A DNA stretch of 64,000 nucleotides from Pseudomonas iridis (GCF_017980685.1 NZ_JACXXO010000005.1:62001-126000), one strand, 5' to 3'; numbered from the stretch's first letter, positions 1 through 9,120 are shown. Notes: generated from the letters alone by a model not told the origin. Program-made: numbers and translations.

Positions 1-183
1 AATCCGTGATGCGACCAACGCATCAAACGGAACTGCCCCCGCAACTGTAGATGCTGAGCCTTAGTCCGAACTGCCACTGGGATTGCTTCCGGGAAGGCTG
101 ACGCAGGCGACGACGCATCAGTCAGGAGACCTGCCGGCCAAGCAACAATCACTAACCGGCGGGGTGTCCGGGAAGGACATCCC
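1..183 (+). promoter_or_regulatory. Cobalamin riboswitch (5' part missing) with expression-platform hairpin
   Basis: The conserved AdoCbl aptamer blocks occur in order: CTGCCCCCGCAACTGTA near 32-49, GCCACTGGG with GGGAAGGC near 73-100, and the closing CAGGAGACCTGCC near 123-135. The 5' strands of the aptamer (P1/P2) lie before the window. Downstream, GGGGTGTCC (161-169) pairs with GGACATCCC (175-183) to form a 9-bp hairpin that could be part of the expression platform. No U-run follows it, so control may be translational or by another fold. It precedes an ABC uptake operon, so B12 should lower expression of that operon (inference). Confidence 0.9.
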
Positions 184-293
184 TCTGCGCGCATCACGTG
201 TTGATCGCCCTGGCACTGCTGATCCGGCAGCGTCGAGATGTGTTTCCAGAACCGCACCCTGGCTCCGTGTACGGTTCAAATGGAGATTGCATC

Positions 294-1307
294 ATGCTGT
301 TGCCTCGTTTTGTCGCCCTCGTCGTTGGCCTGGGTGTTGGCGCCCTCGCCCATGCTGCACCGACGCAGTACCCCCTGACGATTGAAAACTGCGGCAGCAC
401 GCTGACCTTCGCGCAGGCCCCTGCCCGTGCGGTGACCATCGGCCAGGCCGGCACGGAAATGCTTTTTGCGCTCGGGCTGGCTGACAAAATGGTCGGCACA
501 TCGCTGTGGTTCAACGATGTGCTGGCGCAGTACAAGGCGCAAAACGACAGCATCGAGCGCTTGGCCGATAACGAACCGAGTTTCGAATCGGTGATCGCCA
601 AGCGCCCGCAGTTGGTGGCTGTCGAACTGGAATGGATGGTCGGGCCACAAGGCGCGGTCGGCACCCGCGAACAGTTTCACGAACTGAAGATTCCGACGTA
701 TCTGATGCCGTCTGACTGCGAGGCCAAGGACAATCTGGTCGGTTCCGACGGCACGCGTCTGGCGCCGTTTCGCATCGACAGCATCTATAAAAGCATCACC
801 CAGTTCGGTGAGATTTTTGATGTCCAGACGCGTGCGCAGCAGCTGAACGCAGACCTTAAGGCAAGCCTGGCCAAGTCCATTGCCATGGCGAATGACAAGA
901 ACCCGAAAGACATCAGCGCGTTGGTCTGGTTTTCCAGTGCCAGTCTGGATATCGACCCGTACGTCGCCGGGCACAAGGGCGTTCCAGACTTCATGCTCAA
1001 CACCCTGGGCGTGCGCAACGTCGTGGAGTCCGATGAGGAATGGCCAACCGTCGGCTGGGAAACCATCGCCAAAGCCAACCCGACGTTCCTGGTCATCGCA
1101 CGCATGGATCGCCGGCGCTTCCCGGCGGATGACTACCTGAAGAAGCTGGAATTTTTGCGCAACGATCCCGTGACCCGCAACATGGACGCGGTGAAAAACA
1201 ACCGCATCATTATTCTCGACGCCATGGCCATGCAGGCCAGCATGCGCACATTCGACGGTATCGCCGCACTGGCGAGCGCCATCAACGGATACGACCTGTC
1301 CAAATGA
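294..1307 (+). CDS. ABC transporter periplasmic substrate-binding protein (cobalamin-type)
   Basis: This 337-aa protein has a Sec signal peptide (MLLPRFVALVVGLGVGALAHA) and a class-III (TroA/BtuF-like) binding-protein fold. It should capture a corrinoid or related metal chelate in the periplasm and hand it to the permease encoded next. I chose the ATG at 294 because GGAG sits 9-12 nt before it and the signal peptide starts there; an upstream in-frame ATG at 198 falls in the riboswitch leader. It is longer than classical BtuF (about 270 aa). The next gene overlaps it by ATGA. The corrinoid assignment rests on the riboswitch; the sequence alone would also fit a siderophore binder. Confidence 0.85.
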   Translation: MLLPRFVALVVGLGVGALAHAAPTQYPLTIENCGSTLTFAQAPARAVTIGQAGTEMLFALGLADKMVGTSLWFNDVLAQYKAQNDSIERLADNEPSFESVIAKRPQLVAVELEWMVGPQGAVGTREQFHELKIPTYLMPSDCEAKDNLVGSDGTRLAPFRIDSIYKSITQFGEIFDVQTRAQQLNADLKASLAKSIAMANDKNPKDISALVWFSSASLDIDPYVAGHKGVPDFMLNTLGVRNVVESDEEWPTVGWETIAKANPTFLVIARMDRRRFPADDYLKKLEFLRNDPVTRNMDAVKNNRIIILDAMAMQASMRTFDGIAALASAINGYDLSK

Positions 1308-2320
1308 CTGCGACGTTGATACGCACCTTGCTTGCACTGACGATCCTGCTTTTAGCGGTGATTGCGGGTGTGGCCATTGGTGAGACAACCATTGATCCCG
1401 TCGTGGTGTTTCAGGTGCTGGCCAACAAACTGTGGGCGGCCGGTTATGTGCTTGATCCGATCGACGAAGGCATTGTCTGGAACTATCGCCTGACTCGCGC
1501 GCTGGTGGCTGCCGCTTGCGGCGCAGGCCTGGCGACTTGCGGGGTGATTCTGCAATCGCTGCTGCGCAACCCGTTGGCCGATCCGTATCTGCTGGGCATT
1601 TCCGCTGGTGCTTCGACGGGCGCGGTGATGGTTGCGTTGCTCGGGTTCGGCGCGGGGGCGATTTCCATGTCAGTTGGTGCGTTCGGCGGCGCTGTTGTGG
1701 CATTCGCCGTGGTGGTTTTGCTCGGCCGCGCCGCGGGATCACCGGGTAATACCGGCCAGATCATTTTGGCGGGGATCGCCGGCTCGCAGCTGTTCAATGC
1801 GCTCACGGCATTTCTGATCACCAAGTCGGCCAGTTCCGAACAGGCACGCGGCATCATGTTCTGGATGCTCGGCAATCTCAGTGGCGTGCGCTGGCCATCG
1901 GTGTGGCTGGCGGTGCCGGTGGCTATCCTGGGGCTCGTTATGTGCCTGTGGCATCGGCGTGCGCTGGACGCGTTTACCTTCGGCGTCGATTCAGCGGCCT
2001 CGCTCGGGATTCCGGTGCGTCGCGTGCAATTGCTGTTGATCAGTTGTGCCGCATTGGTGACGGCAGTGATGGTGTCGATTGTCGGCTCGATCGGTTTCGT
2101 GGGTCTGGTCATTCCCCACGCTGTAAGGCTCTTGCTCGGCACTCGACACACGCGTCTGCTGCCAGCGAGTGCACTGGGTGGCGCGGTGTTTCTGATTGCT
2201 GCTGATGTGCTGTCACGCACGCTCATTAAAGGCCAGGTGATCCCGGTCGGCGTGATTACCGCGCTGGTCGGTGCGCCGGTGTTCGCGCTGATCCTGATCG
2301 GCCGGAGGAATGCCCGATGA
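1304..2320 (+). CDS. FecCD/BtuC-family ABC transporter permease
   Basis: This 338-aa polytopic inner-membrane protein has the FecCD permease pattern. The N-terminal helix is followed by NYRLTRALVAAACGAGLATCGVI and the core NPLADPYLLGISAGASTGA. The conserved SIGFVGLVIPHAVRLLLG segment near residues 262-280 contacts the ATPase. As a dimer it forms the pore for the ligand delivered by the binding protein. Start and stop overlap both neighbours by ATGA, so the three genes are translationally coupled. It should be under the cobalamin riboswitch upstream. Confidence 0.92.
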   Translation: MTATLIRTLLALTILLLAVIAGVAIGETTIDPVVVFQVLANKLWAAGYVLDPIDEGIVWNYRLTRALVAAACGAGLATCGVILQSLLRNPLADPYLLGISAGASTGAVMVALLGFGAGAISMSVGAFGGAVVAFAVVVLLGRAAGSPGNTGQIILAGIAGSQLFNALTAFLITKSASSEQARGIMFWMLGNLSGVRWPSVWLAVPVAILGLVMCLWHRRALDAFTFGVDSAASLGIPVRRVQLLLISCAALVTAVMVSIVGSIGFVGLVIPHAVRLLLGTRHTRLLPASALGGAVFLIAADVLSRTLIKGQVIPVGVITALVGAPVFALILIGRRNAR

Positions 2321-3108
2321 ATGCGCTGTCCCCGGCTGTCGGCGAATCGGTGCTGCGGTGTCGCGGCCTTGGCTTTGATATCCGCGATGCACGGTTGCTG
2401 CACGAGATCGATTTGGACATCCGCCGCGGCGAAACCCTTGGCCTTGTCGGCCCCAACGGTTCCGGCAAATCCACTTTGCTGAAATTGCTCTGCGGCGTAC
2501 GCGCGCCCAGCCGTGGCGACATCCATCTCCACGGCCAGCGCTTGAAGACGCTATCGCGCCGGACCGTCGCGCAAACGCTGGCAGTGGTTGAGCAGCAGGC
2601 GGACACCCTCGACGCGATCAGCGTGTTTGACGCAGTGGCGCTGGGTCGAACGCCATGGCTGTCGGCGCTGAGTCCGTGGTCTGCCGAGGACGACGGCATC
2701 GTCGATCAGGCCTTGCGCGATGTTGACGCGGCGCATCTGCGCAATCGCTCCTGGCGCAGCCTTTCCGGTGGCGAGCGCCAGCGTGTGCACATCGCTCGCG
2801 CCCTCGCCCAGCGCCCGCAAATTCTGCTACTGGACGAACCCACCAACCACCTGGATATCCAGCATCAACTGTCTATTTTGCATGGGGTTCAAGCGTTGCC
2901 GGTGACCACGGTGATTGCCCTGCACGACCTCAATCAGGCACTGACTTGTGATCGTTTGGCCGTACTGGAAAAGGGCCGACTCGTCGCCCTCGGCAAACCC
3001 CTTGAAGTGTTGACTGCGCAACGCCTGCTGGAAACGTTTGGTGTCCACGCGCACTACCTGACTGACCCGTTCGACGGCGCGCAGATCCTGCGATTGCGCT
3101 CTTCCTGA
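2317..3108 (+). CDS. ABC transporter ATP-binding protein (FepC/BtuD-like)
   Basis: This 263-aa cytoplasmic ATPase is the third component of the uptake system. It has Walker A GPNGSGKST (near residues 44-52), signature LSGGERQRV, Walker [13 protein letters not shown] and the H-loop histidine in ALHDLNQAL. Length and motifs match the FecE/FepC/BtuD family. It overlaps the permease stop by ATGA. No TonB-dependent receptor or cobinamide-processing gene follows; the opposite-strand acetyltransferase ends the operon 4 bp later. Confidence 0.93.
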   Translation: MNALSPAVGESVLRCRGLGFDIRDARLLHEIDLDIRRGETLGLVGPNGSGKSTLLKLLCGVRAPSRGDIHLHGQRLKTLSRRTVAQTLAVVEQQADTLDAISVFDAVALGRTPWLSALSPWSAEDDGIVDQALRDVDAAHLRNRSWRSLSGGERQRVHIARALAQRPQILLLDEPTNHLDIQHQLSILHGVQALPVTTVIALHDLNQALTCDRLAVLEKGRLVALGKPLEVLTAQRLLETFGVHAHYLTDPFDGAQILRLRSS

Positions 3109-3112
3109 TGGG

Positions 3113-3634
3113 TCAGTTTTGAATCCGGCAATCCATATGAGTCGTCTGCCAAACCGGGTCGGCATCCACAGCGATCACCTCAAAGCCACGCTTGAGCCAG
3201 AAATTGATCGCGCCCGGCAAAAAGGGGTGCGTGTGCAGATAGATCACATGAACCCCGGCACGTTCGGCTGACGACTTCAGTTCTTGGTAAAGCTCACTGG
3301 CCAATCCTGAGCGTCTGAACTCGGGAACGACAAACAGCCGCACCACTTCCACGACCTCGAGTTGCTGATAGTCGAGGTGTTCGAAGCGCTGGTCATAGGG
3401 TAGATAGCCGATCGTGGCGACGATGCGACCCTCATGACGGGCGACCAGAAAACGTCCGGCGCCACTTATGTAAGTCTCTTCAAAATTCGCCAGATCTGGC
3501 GGGATTCCTGTGGCGCTCAGCTTCGGAAAAAGCTCAGCGCGAGCCTGCATGACAAAGTCGATGACCTCGACCATTTCTGACCGGGCCACGGCCTCGATGT
3601 TGAATGTGGACACATGCCCTCCTTTGTTGACCAT
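3113..3634 (-). CDS. GNAT-family N-acetyltransferase
   Basis: This is a single-domain GNAT protein of about 166-173 aa. The acetyl-CoA-binding region is VVRLFVVPEFRRSGLASELYQ (near residues 96-116), in the usual V..(R/Q)xxGxG/A context. The substrate is unknown. The longest frame starts with ATG at 3634. A GTG at 3613 has AGGAGG only about 4 nt upstream and may be the true start, giving VSTFNIEAVAR as the N-terminus. It converges with the ABC operon and lies just downstream of the ZIP transporter gene on the same strand. Confidence 0.8.
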   Translation of the reverse strand: MVNKGGHVSTFNIEAVARSEMVEVIDFVMQARAELFPKLSATGIPPDLANFEETYISGAGRFLVARHEGRIVATIGYLPYDQRFEHLDYQQLEVVEVVRLFVVPEFRRSGLASELYQELKSSAERAGVHVIYLHTHPFLPGAINFWLKRGFEVIAVDADPVWQTTHMDCRIQN

Positions 3635-3657
3635 CGTGTTGACAAGACGATGAGCGA

Positions 3658-4569
3658 TTAGCCCAGCGCTGTATCGAGAAACATCATCACGCCGAACCCG
3701 AGCATCAGCCCCAGCGTCGCCGGTGTTTCGTGGCCATTGCGGTGCGTTTCGGGAATCACTTCGTGGGACACCACGAAAATCATCGCGCCAGCGGCAAGCC
3801 CCAGCGCAATCGGATAACCGAGGGCGAAGCTGCTGGAAATGCCCAGACCAACGACCGCACCGACCGGCTCCATCAAGCCCGATGCGATGGCAATCATCGC
3901 CGCGCGCAGCGCTGAAATACCGGTCACCCGCAAGGCCAGTGCCACAGCCAGGCCTTCGGGAATGTCCTGAATGGCAATGGCTGTTGTCAGGGGCAGGCCG
4001 ACCTGCATGTCGCCATTGGCGAAACTGACGCCGATGGCCATGCCTTCCGGCAAGTTGTGCAAGGTAATCGCCAGGACGAACAACCAGACCCGATTGATGC
4101 GCTCGACTTGAGGCCCGCGCCGTCCACTCTCGGTATGTTCGTGAGGGACGAATCGGTCGAGTCCGATCATCAACGCCACCCCCAGACCCAATCCCAGCAC
4201 GACGATGCCGGCAGCCAGCAGCGGGCTGCCGCTAAGCTCCCGAGCGGCTTCGATACCGGGAAGAATCAATGAAAACGAACTGGCGGCGAGCATCATGCCG
4301 GCGGCAAAGCCGAGCATGATGTCCTGGGTGCGAGCGGCGATGTCGCGCAGCGCAATGGCCGCTACGGCGCCCAGTGCGGTTGCACCAAATCCGGAAAGTC
4401 CGCCCAGTACGGCGAGTTGCAAGTTATCGCGGTTGGCATTCACCAAAGCACCGTAGCCGCTGACCAGCAACAGCACCGCCACCCCTGCCAGTACCAGCCA
4501 AAACATCATGCCCATCCAGCGTCGGTTTGACGGTTGAGTCGGCCTTGCAGACGCAACAGGTTGTGACAT
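3658..4569 (-). CDS. ZIP-family divalent metal transporter
   Basis: This 303-aa inner-membrane protein has about eight membrane segments. The ZIP signature motifs are HNLPEGMAIGVSF and QDIPEGLAVALAL in the metal-binding helices IV and V, followed by MEPVGAVVG. The family imports Zn2+, sometimes Fe2+ or Mn2+. A histidine- and acid-containing loop (VPHEHTES) lies between helices III and IV, as usual. I start at ATG 4569 because AGGAGG lies 5 nt upstream; the frame is open 77 codons further but without a good ribosome site. Confidence 0.88.
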   Translation of the reverse strand: MSQPVASARPTQPSNRRWMGMMFWLVLAGVAVLLLVSGYGALVNANRDNLQLAVLGGLSGFGATALGAVAAIALRDIAARTQDIMLGFAAGMMLAASSFSLILPGIEAARELSGSPLLAAGIVVLGLGLGVALMIGLDRFVPHEHTESGRRGPQVERINRVWLFVLAITLHNLPEGMAIGVSFANGDMQVGLPLTTAIAIQDIPEGLAVALALRVTGISALRAAMIAIASGLMEPVGAVVGLGISSSFALGYPIALGLAAGAMIFVVSHEVIPETHRNGHETPATLGLMLGFGVMMFLDTALG

Positions 4570-4826
4570 TGATCCTCCTGAATTTTCCAAGTTGGAACGC
4601 CCCACACCTGCGTCAGGATCGGCACCGGTGCAGGCATTCCACAATGATCTGAAACGCGGTCGAAAGGAATAATTGCAATTTTCATGGCGCGCCTGCGACG
4701 GGCGGCGCTTACCGCCGATTTTGCGCCTGTCGACAGCATTTGGCCAAACGGAACAAACGCTTAACGGGGTCCGAGCCTTCCGATGGAGCGTTTGATTCAA
4801 GGACGAACTACGCTTTCAGTGTGAAA

Positions 4827-4862
4827 TTGTGTTTTAACTAGGTAGTTACCTAACTATATAAT
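4827..4862 (+). promoter_or_regulatory. Promoter of gcd with palindromic operator-like site
   Basis: A perfect -10 box TATAAT lies at 4857-4862. Immediately upstream, TAGGTA-GT-TACCTA (4839-4852) is a perfect palindrome inside a longer imperfect one (TAACTAGGTA / TACCTAACTA). It lies in the spacer between the -10 and a plausible -35 (TTAACT, 4834-4839). The geometry is that of a repressor site, and the sequence style resembles MarR-type operators. The identity of the regulator is inference. Confidence 0.55.
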
Positions 4863-4891
4863 GCGCACTTCATTTCAACGGGGCTCTCAAC

Positions 4892-7300
4892 GTGAAGCAA
4901 AGTCAACGCGTCTCTGGCGTATCAAAATTCATTCTGATCGGGCTGGGTGTGATCATCGCCCTGCTCGGTCTGGCGCTGGCGGCCGGGGGCGTGAAGTTGG
5001 TCGGCCTCGGTGGTTCGTGGTACTTCCTGGTCGGCGGCCTGGCGATGGCCATCGCCGGTATTCTTATCGCGCGCTACAAGCCGGCCGGTGCCTGGTTGTT
5101 CGCAGCGTTCCTGCTCGCAACCGCTATCTGGGCGGTCAGCGACGTGGGCCTGGTGTTCTGGCCGTTATTCTCGCGTCTGTTCATGTTCGGCGCGGTCGGC
5201 CTGGCCGTTACGTTGGTCTACCCCCTGCTGACACGTGCCAGCGGTGGCGTGCCTGGTCGTGGAGCATATGGCGTTGCCGCCGTATTGGCGGTGGCACTGG
5301 CCGTTGCCGCCGGCAACATGTTCGTCGCCCACCCTACCGTCGCAGCGACCGGCACTGGTCCGGGACTCACCCCCGTGGAGCCAGAAAAAGCACAGAAAAA
5401 CTGGGCTCACTACGGCAATACCGAAGGCGGCAGCCGCTTCGCCGCGCTCGATCAGATCAACCGTACCAACGTCGACAAATTGCAGGTCGCATGGACTTAC
5501 CACACCGGTGACGTCGCCGAGAGCGATGGCAATGGTGCCGAAGACCAGCTCACCCCGCTGCAGGTCGGCAACAAAGTGTTCATCTGCACCCCGCACAACA
5601 ACCTGATCGCGCTGGATGCCGACACTGGCAAGGAAATCTGGAAAAACTCGATCAACGCCCAGTCGAAAGTCTGGCAGCGTTGCCGTGGCATGGCTTACTT
5701 CGACGCCACGGCGGCAGTCGCCAAGCCAGAAAACTCGCCGGTCGCTCAGGACACTGCCGCCGCCCTCCCTGCCCACTGCCAGCGCCGTTTGCTGACCAAC
5801 ACCATCGACGCCCGCCTGATTGCCGTGGATGCCGACACCGGCGAGTTCTGCCGGGGTTTTGGCAACAACGGCCAGGTTGATCTCAAGGCCGGTCTGGGCA
5901 ATGTCCCGGACAGCTACTATCAGTTGTCCTCCGCACCGCTGATGGCCGGGACCACCGTCGTCGTTGGCGGTCGTGTGGCCGACAACGTGCAAACCGACAT
6001 GCCGGGCGGTGTGATCCGTGGTTTCGATGTGATGACGGGCGCCATGCGCTGGGCATTCGATCCGGGCAATCCGCAGGATCGCAACGCACCAGCCGACGGC
6101 AGCACCTATGTACGCAGCACGCCGAACAGCTGGGCGCCGATGTCTTACGACGCGGCGACCAACACCGTATTCCTGCCGATGGGCAGTTCGTCCACCGACA
6201 TCTATGGTGTCGAGCGCAGCAAACTGGATCACACCTACGGTGCATCGATCCTCGCGCTGGACGCCAACAGTGGTGAAGAAAAGTGGGTGTTCCAGACCGT
6301 TCACAACGATCTCTGGGACTTCGACTTGCCGATGCAGCCGAGCCTGATCGACTTCACCAAGGACGGCAAAACCGTTCCGGCGCTGGTCATCGGTACCAAG
6401 GCTGGTCAGATTTATGTGTTGGATCGCGCCACCGGCAAACCGCTGACCAACGTCGAAGAAGTACCGGTCAAAGCGGCCAACATCCCTAACGAGCCGTACT
6501 CGCCAACCCAGCCAAAATCGGTAGGCATGCCGCAGATCGGTGCGCAGCACCTGACCGAATCGGACATGTGGGGCGCGACGCCGTACGACCAACTGTTGTG
6601 CCGTATCGATTTCAAGTCGATGCGTTATGACGGTTTGTACACCGCGCCGGGCACCGACAAGTCCCTGAGCTTCCCGGGTTCGCTGGGCGGCATGAACTGG
6701 GGCAGCATCTCCACCGATCCGGTGCATGGCTTCATCTTCGTCAACGACATGCGCCTGGGTCTGTGGATTCAGATGATCCCGTCGCAGAACAAGGCTCAGG
6801 CCGCTTCCGGTGGCGAATCGCTGAACACCGGCATGGGCGCCGTGCCGCTCAAGGGCACGCCTTACGCGGTGAACAAAAACCGCTTCCTGTCGGTTGCCGG
6901 TATTCCTTGCCAGGCGCCGCCGTTCGGTACGCTGACCGCCATCGATATGAAAACCCAGAAAGTCGCCTGGCAAGTGCCGGTCGGCACTGTTGAAGACACG
7001 GGTCCGTTGGGTATCCGCATGCACCTGCCGATCAAGGTCGGTCTGCCAACCCTCGGCGGCACGCTGTCGACTCAAGGTGGCCTGATCTTTATCGCCGGTA
7101 CTCAGGACTTCTACCTGCGCGCCTTCAACAGCGGCAACGGTGAAGAAATCTGGAAGGCGCGTCTGCCTGTGGGCAGCCAGGGCGGTCCGATGACTTACGT
7201 TTCGCCGAAGACCGGCAAGCAGTTCATCGTTGTCACCGCCGGCGGTGCTCGTCAGTCGACCGATCGTGGCGACTACGTGATGGCTTACGCGCTGCCGTAA
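4892..7300 (+). CDS. gcd: Membrane-bound PQQ-dependent glucose dehydrogenase
   Basis: This 802-aa protein matches the family length of about 800 aa. It has five N-terminal membrane helices (residues about 10-150) and a large periplasmic PQQ beta-propeller with typical blades (NWAHYGNTEGGSRFAALDQIN, FDLPMQPSLIDF, GGPMTYVSPKTGKQFIVVTAGG). It oxidises glucose to gluconate in the periplasm and feeds electrons to ubiquinone. The start is a GTG at 4892 with a weak ribosome site (GGGG 6-9 nt upstream). It needs PQQ made elsewhere. The OprB-type porin gene next door supplies sugar entry. Quinate or shikimate dehydrogenase is the only close alternative. Confidence 0.93.
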   Translation: MKQSQRVSGVSKFILIGLGVIIALLGLALAAGGVKLVGLGGSWYFLVGGLAMAIAGILIARYKPAGAWLFAAFLLATAIWAVSDVGLVFWPLFSRLFMFGAVGLAVTLVYPLLTRASGGVPGRGAYGVAAVLAVALAVAAGNMFVAHPTVAATGTGPGLTPVEPEKAQKNWAHYGNTEGGSRFAALDQINRTNVDKLQVAWTYHTGDVAESDGNGAEDQLTPLQVGNKVFICTPHNNLIALDADTGKEIWKNSINAQSKVWQRCRGMAYFDATAAVAKPENSPVAQDTAAALPAHCQRRLLTNTIDARLIAVDADTGEFCRGFGNNGQVDLKAGLGNVPDSYYQLSSAPLMAGTTVVVGGRVADNVQTDMPGGVIRGFDVMTGAMRWAFDPGNPQDRNAPADGSTYVRSTPNSWAPMSYDAATNTVFLPMGSSSTDIYGVERSKLDHTYGASILALDANSGEEKWVFQTVHNDLWDFDLPMQPSLIDFTKDGKTVPALVIGTKAGQIYVLDRATGKPLTNVEEVPVKAANIPNEPYSPTQPKSVGMPQIGAQHLTESDMWGATPYDQLLCRIDFKSMRYDGLYTAPGTDKSLSFPGSLGGMNWGSISTDPVHGFIFVNDMRLGLWIQMIPSQNKAQAASGGESLNTGMGAVPLKGTPYAVNKNRFLSVAGIPCQAPPFGTLTAIDMKTQKVAWQVPVGTVEDTGPLGIRMHLPIKVGLPTLGGTLSTQGGLIFIAGTQDFYLRAFNSGNGEEIWKARLPVGSQGGPMTYVSPKTGKQFIVVTAGGARQSTDRGDYVMAYALP

Positions 7301-7329
7301 ACATCTGCGAGCCACTTCATTGCACTTGT

Positions 7330-7353
7330 GCGCGGCACCTTCGGGTGCCGCGC
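7330..7353 (+). terminator. Perfect UUCG-capped hairpin between gcd and the porin
   Basis: GCGCGGCACC (7330-7339) and GGTGCCGCGC (7344-7353) form a perfect 10-bp stem closed by a TTCG tetraloop. Only a weak T stretch follows (CGCTTTA). It may act as a partial terminator or as an mRNA-stabilising element that sets the gcd to porin ratio. Confidence 0.6.
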
Positions 7354-7395
7354 CGCTTTATGCCTATCGCTGAAGATTTCACCAGGAAGATTTCC

Positions 7396-8685
7396 ATGTT
7401 TCGTTTTTCTCATATGGGCTGGCTCAACGGCGTGCTGTTGGGACTGACCTGCAGCACCGCCCTGCCCGCCTTCGCCGATACCGGTTCGAACCTCTTGACC
7501 CGCAACACCCTGACTGGCGATTGGGGCGGCCTGCGCCACCAGATGGACGAAGACGGCATCAAGTTCACCGGCGATTACAGCGGTGAGACGGCCTACAACG
7601 CCGACGGCGGACTGCATCGTTCGGCGCGTTACTCGCAGAACATCAAGCTGGGTGTGCAGTTCGACCTGAGCAAACTGTACGGCGTGGACAACGCCGGCAA
7701 GGTCCAACTGACCATCAACGACCGTCGCGGCAACAGCGTCTCTGAAGATCTGGTCGGCAACCGTCTGCCAATCCAGGAAAACTACGGTGGCCTCTACACA
7801 CGCCTGACCGAGTTGAGCTACGAACGCTCACTGTTTACCCCGGCGCTGAACGTCAAACTCGGCTACATGGCCATGGGCAACGACCTCGGCGGGCTGGACA
7901 GTGGCATTCTCTGCAACTTCATGAACGCCGGTTTCTGCGGCCACCCGCTGAACATGTCCGGCGGCAGCGGCTGGACCAACTACCCCAACGCCCGGTTGGG
8001 CGTGCGGGTGAAATACGACCTGTCGCCAGCGTGGCAACTGCGTGTGGCCGCATTCAATGTCGACCCCGAAAGCAACGGTAACTCCAGCCGTGCCTGGCAT
8101 CTTGGCCCGAAACACACCACGGGGACCGTTGTGCCGATCGAGTTGGTGTACAAGCACGCAGGTGACTTGCCGGGTGAATACAAGGTTGGTTACTACTACG
8201 ACAGCTCCGATGTAAAACGCATCGACAGCGACAAGCAAGAGTCCGGTCGCGGTGGTCATTACCTGCTGGTCGATCAGGCGGTGTGGCGCTCGCAAGCGTC
8301 CGAAGGCCGCAGCCTGCACGCCTTCGGCCAGTATTCGGCAGCCAGCAGTGCCGCTTCGCCGTTCAGCAAGTGGTATGGCACGGGCGTGGTCCTGTACAAA
8401 CCGTTCGAAGGCCGCCCGCGTGACACCGTCGCTCTCGGGTATGGCCGCGCTGTGCCCAACCCGCGCAGTCGCGATGTGCAACAAGACGCCGCACTGAACA
8501 ACGGCACAACGTTCCCGAATCTGGACAGCGCCGAACAGTTGATCGAACTCGGTTACGGTTATCAGGCCACGCCTTGGCTGACCTTGCGACCGAACATGCA
8601 GTACATCATCGAGCCGGGCGCGTTCTCCGGGCAGGACATCGACAATGCCCTGGTGTTTGGCTTGCAGGTGAAAGCTGCGCTCTGA
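7396..8685 (+). CDS. oprB: OprB-family carbohydrate-selective porin
   Basis: This 429-aa outer-membrane beta-barrel has a signal peptide ending at ALPAFA. The mature start is DTGSNLLTRNTLTGDWGGLRHQMDEDGI, the typical OprB 'LTGDWGG.R..L...G' opening. OprB porins take glucose and other sugars across the outer membrane, which fits the upstream gcd. I chose ATG 7396 because AGGAAG lies about 7 nt upstream and the signal peptide starts there. The barrel ends in the aromatic/alternating strand FGLQVKAAL. A strong terminator follows. Pseudomonads often have more than one OprB paralogue, so the symbol is a family-level label. Confidence 0.88.
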   Translation: MFRFSHMGWLNGVLLGLTCSTALPAFADTGSNLLTRNTLTGDWGGLRHQMDEDGIKFTGDYSGETAYNADGGLHRSARYSQNIKLGVQFDLSKLYGVDNAGKVQLTINDRRGNSVSEDLVGNRLPIQENYGGLYTRLTELSYERSLFTPALNVKLGYMAMGNDLGGLDSGILCNFMNAGFCGHPLNMSGGSGWTNYPNARLGVRVKYDLSPAWQLRVAAFNVDPESNGNSSRAWHLGPKHTTGTVVPIELVYKHAGDLPGEYKVGYYYDSSDVKRIDSDKQESGRGGHYLLVDQAVWRSQASEGRSLHAFGQYSAASSAASPFSKWYGTGVVLYKPFEGRPRDTVALGYGRAVPNPRSRDVQQDAALNNGTTFPNLDSAEQLIELGYGYQATPWLTLRPNMQYIIEPGAFSGQDIDNALVFGLQVKAAL

Positions 8686-8704
8686 TTGGCCGATTGCAGA
8701 CCAT

Positions 8705-8733
8705 AAAAAAACCGGCGCAATGCCGGTTTTTTT
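8705..8733 (+). terminator. Rho-independent terminator after the oprB-type gene
   Basis: A-tract, CCGGC-GCAAT-GCCGG stem-loop, then seven Ts. The flanking A- and T-runs make it symmetric, so it could also terminate the convergent small gene at 8752-8943. Confidence 0.9.
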
Positions 8734-8751
8734 GTGGCTCGATCATGTTGA

Positions 8752-8943
8752 TCAGGGATGCTCGCTCGAAACCGAGTTATTCGCATCCACATCGCTCATG
8801 TCTTCCTCGAGCGGCGCTTCGTCGTCTGCTGGCAACGGGACCTCAGGTTCCTCGCGCCGCGGATCGTGTCCGGTCTCGTTGTCTGTGGTGCGTGTCACTT
8901 CCTGCTGAGACTTGTTGCCTGGCGCGTTTTCATCAATTTCCAT
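8752..8943 (-). CDS. Small acidic hypothetical protein (63 aa)
   Basis: This is a short, very hydrophilic protein rich in Glu, Asp and Pro (segments REEPEVPLPADDEAPLEED and MSDVDANN) with no signal peptide or membrane segment; it is probably disordered. It has a GGAG ribosome site about 8 nt before ATG 8943 and ends beside a bidirectional terminator, which argues it is real. I do not recognise a family. Confidence 0.55.
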   Translation of the reverse strand: MEIDENAPGNKSQQEVTRTTDNETGHDPRREEPEVPLPADDEAPLEEDMSDVDANNSVSSEHP

Positions 8944-9120
8944 GCTGGCTCTCCAACCGGGGCGCGGGAAGTCCGTGCTTGTAGTTCAGAAGCGATCCGG
9001 TCTGAGGAGTGCCGCGTTCTGGACGAATGGACGACAGGTATTTCAATCGGCGAACCTTTATCCCGAAAACACCGTCCGAGCTAGGGCGTAAATGCTAACC
9101 GCTCGCCTCGAGGTTTCCGT

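Noticed and set aside
5165..7315. 716-aa reading frame antisense to gcd, and similar long antisense frames at 276-1742, 18436-19917, 46230-47912 and 54412-55983
   Set aside because: Each is the mirror of a well-supported gene in GC-rich codon usage, with His/Arg/Gln-rich composition, no recognisable domain and no ribosome site.
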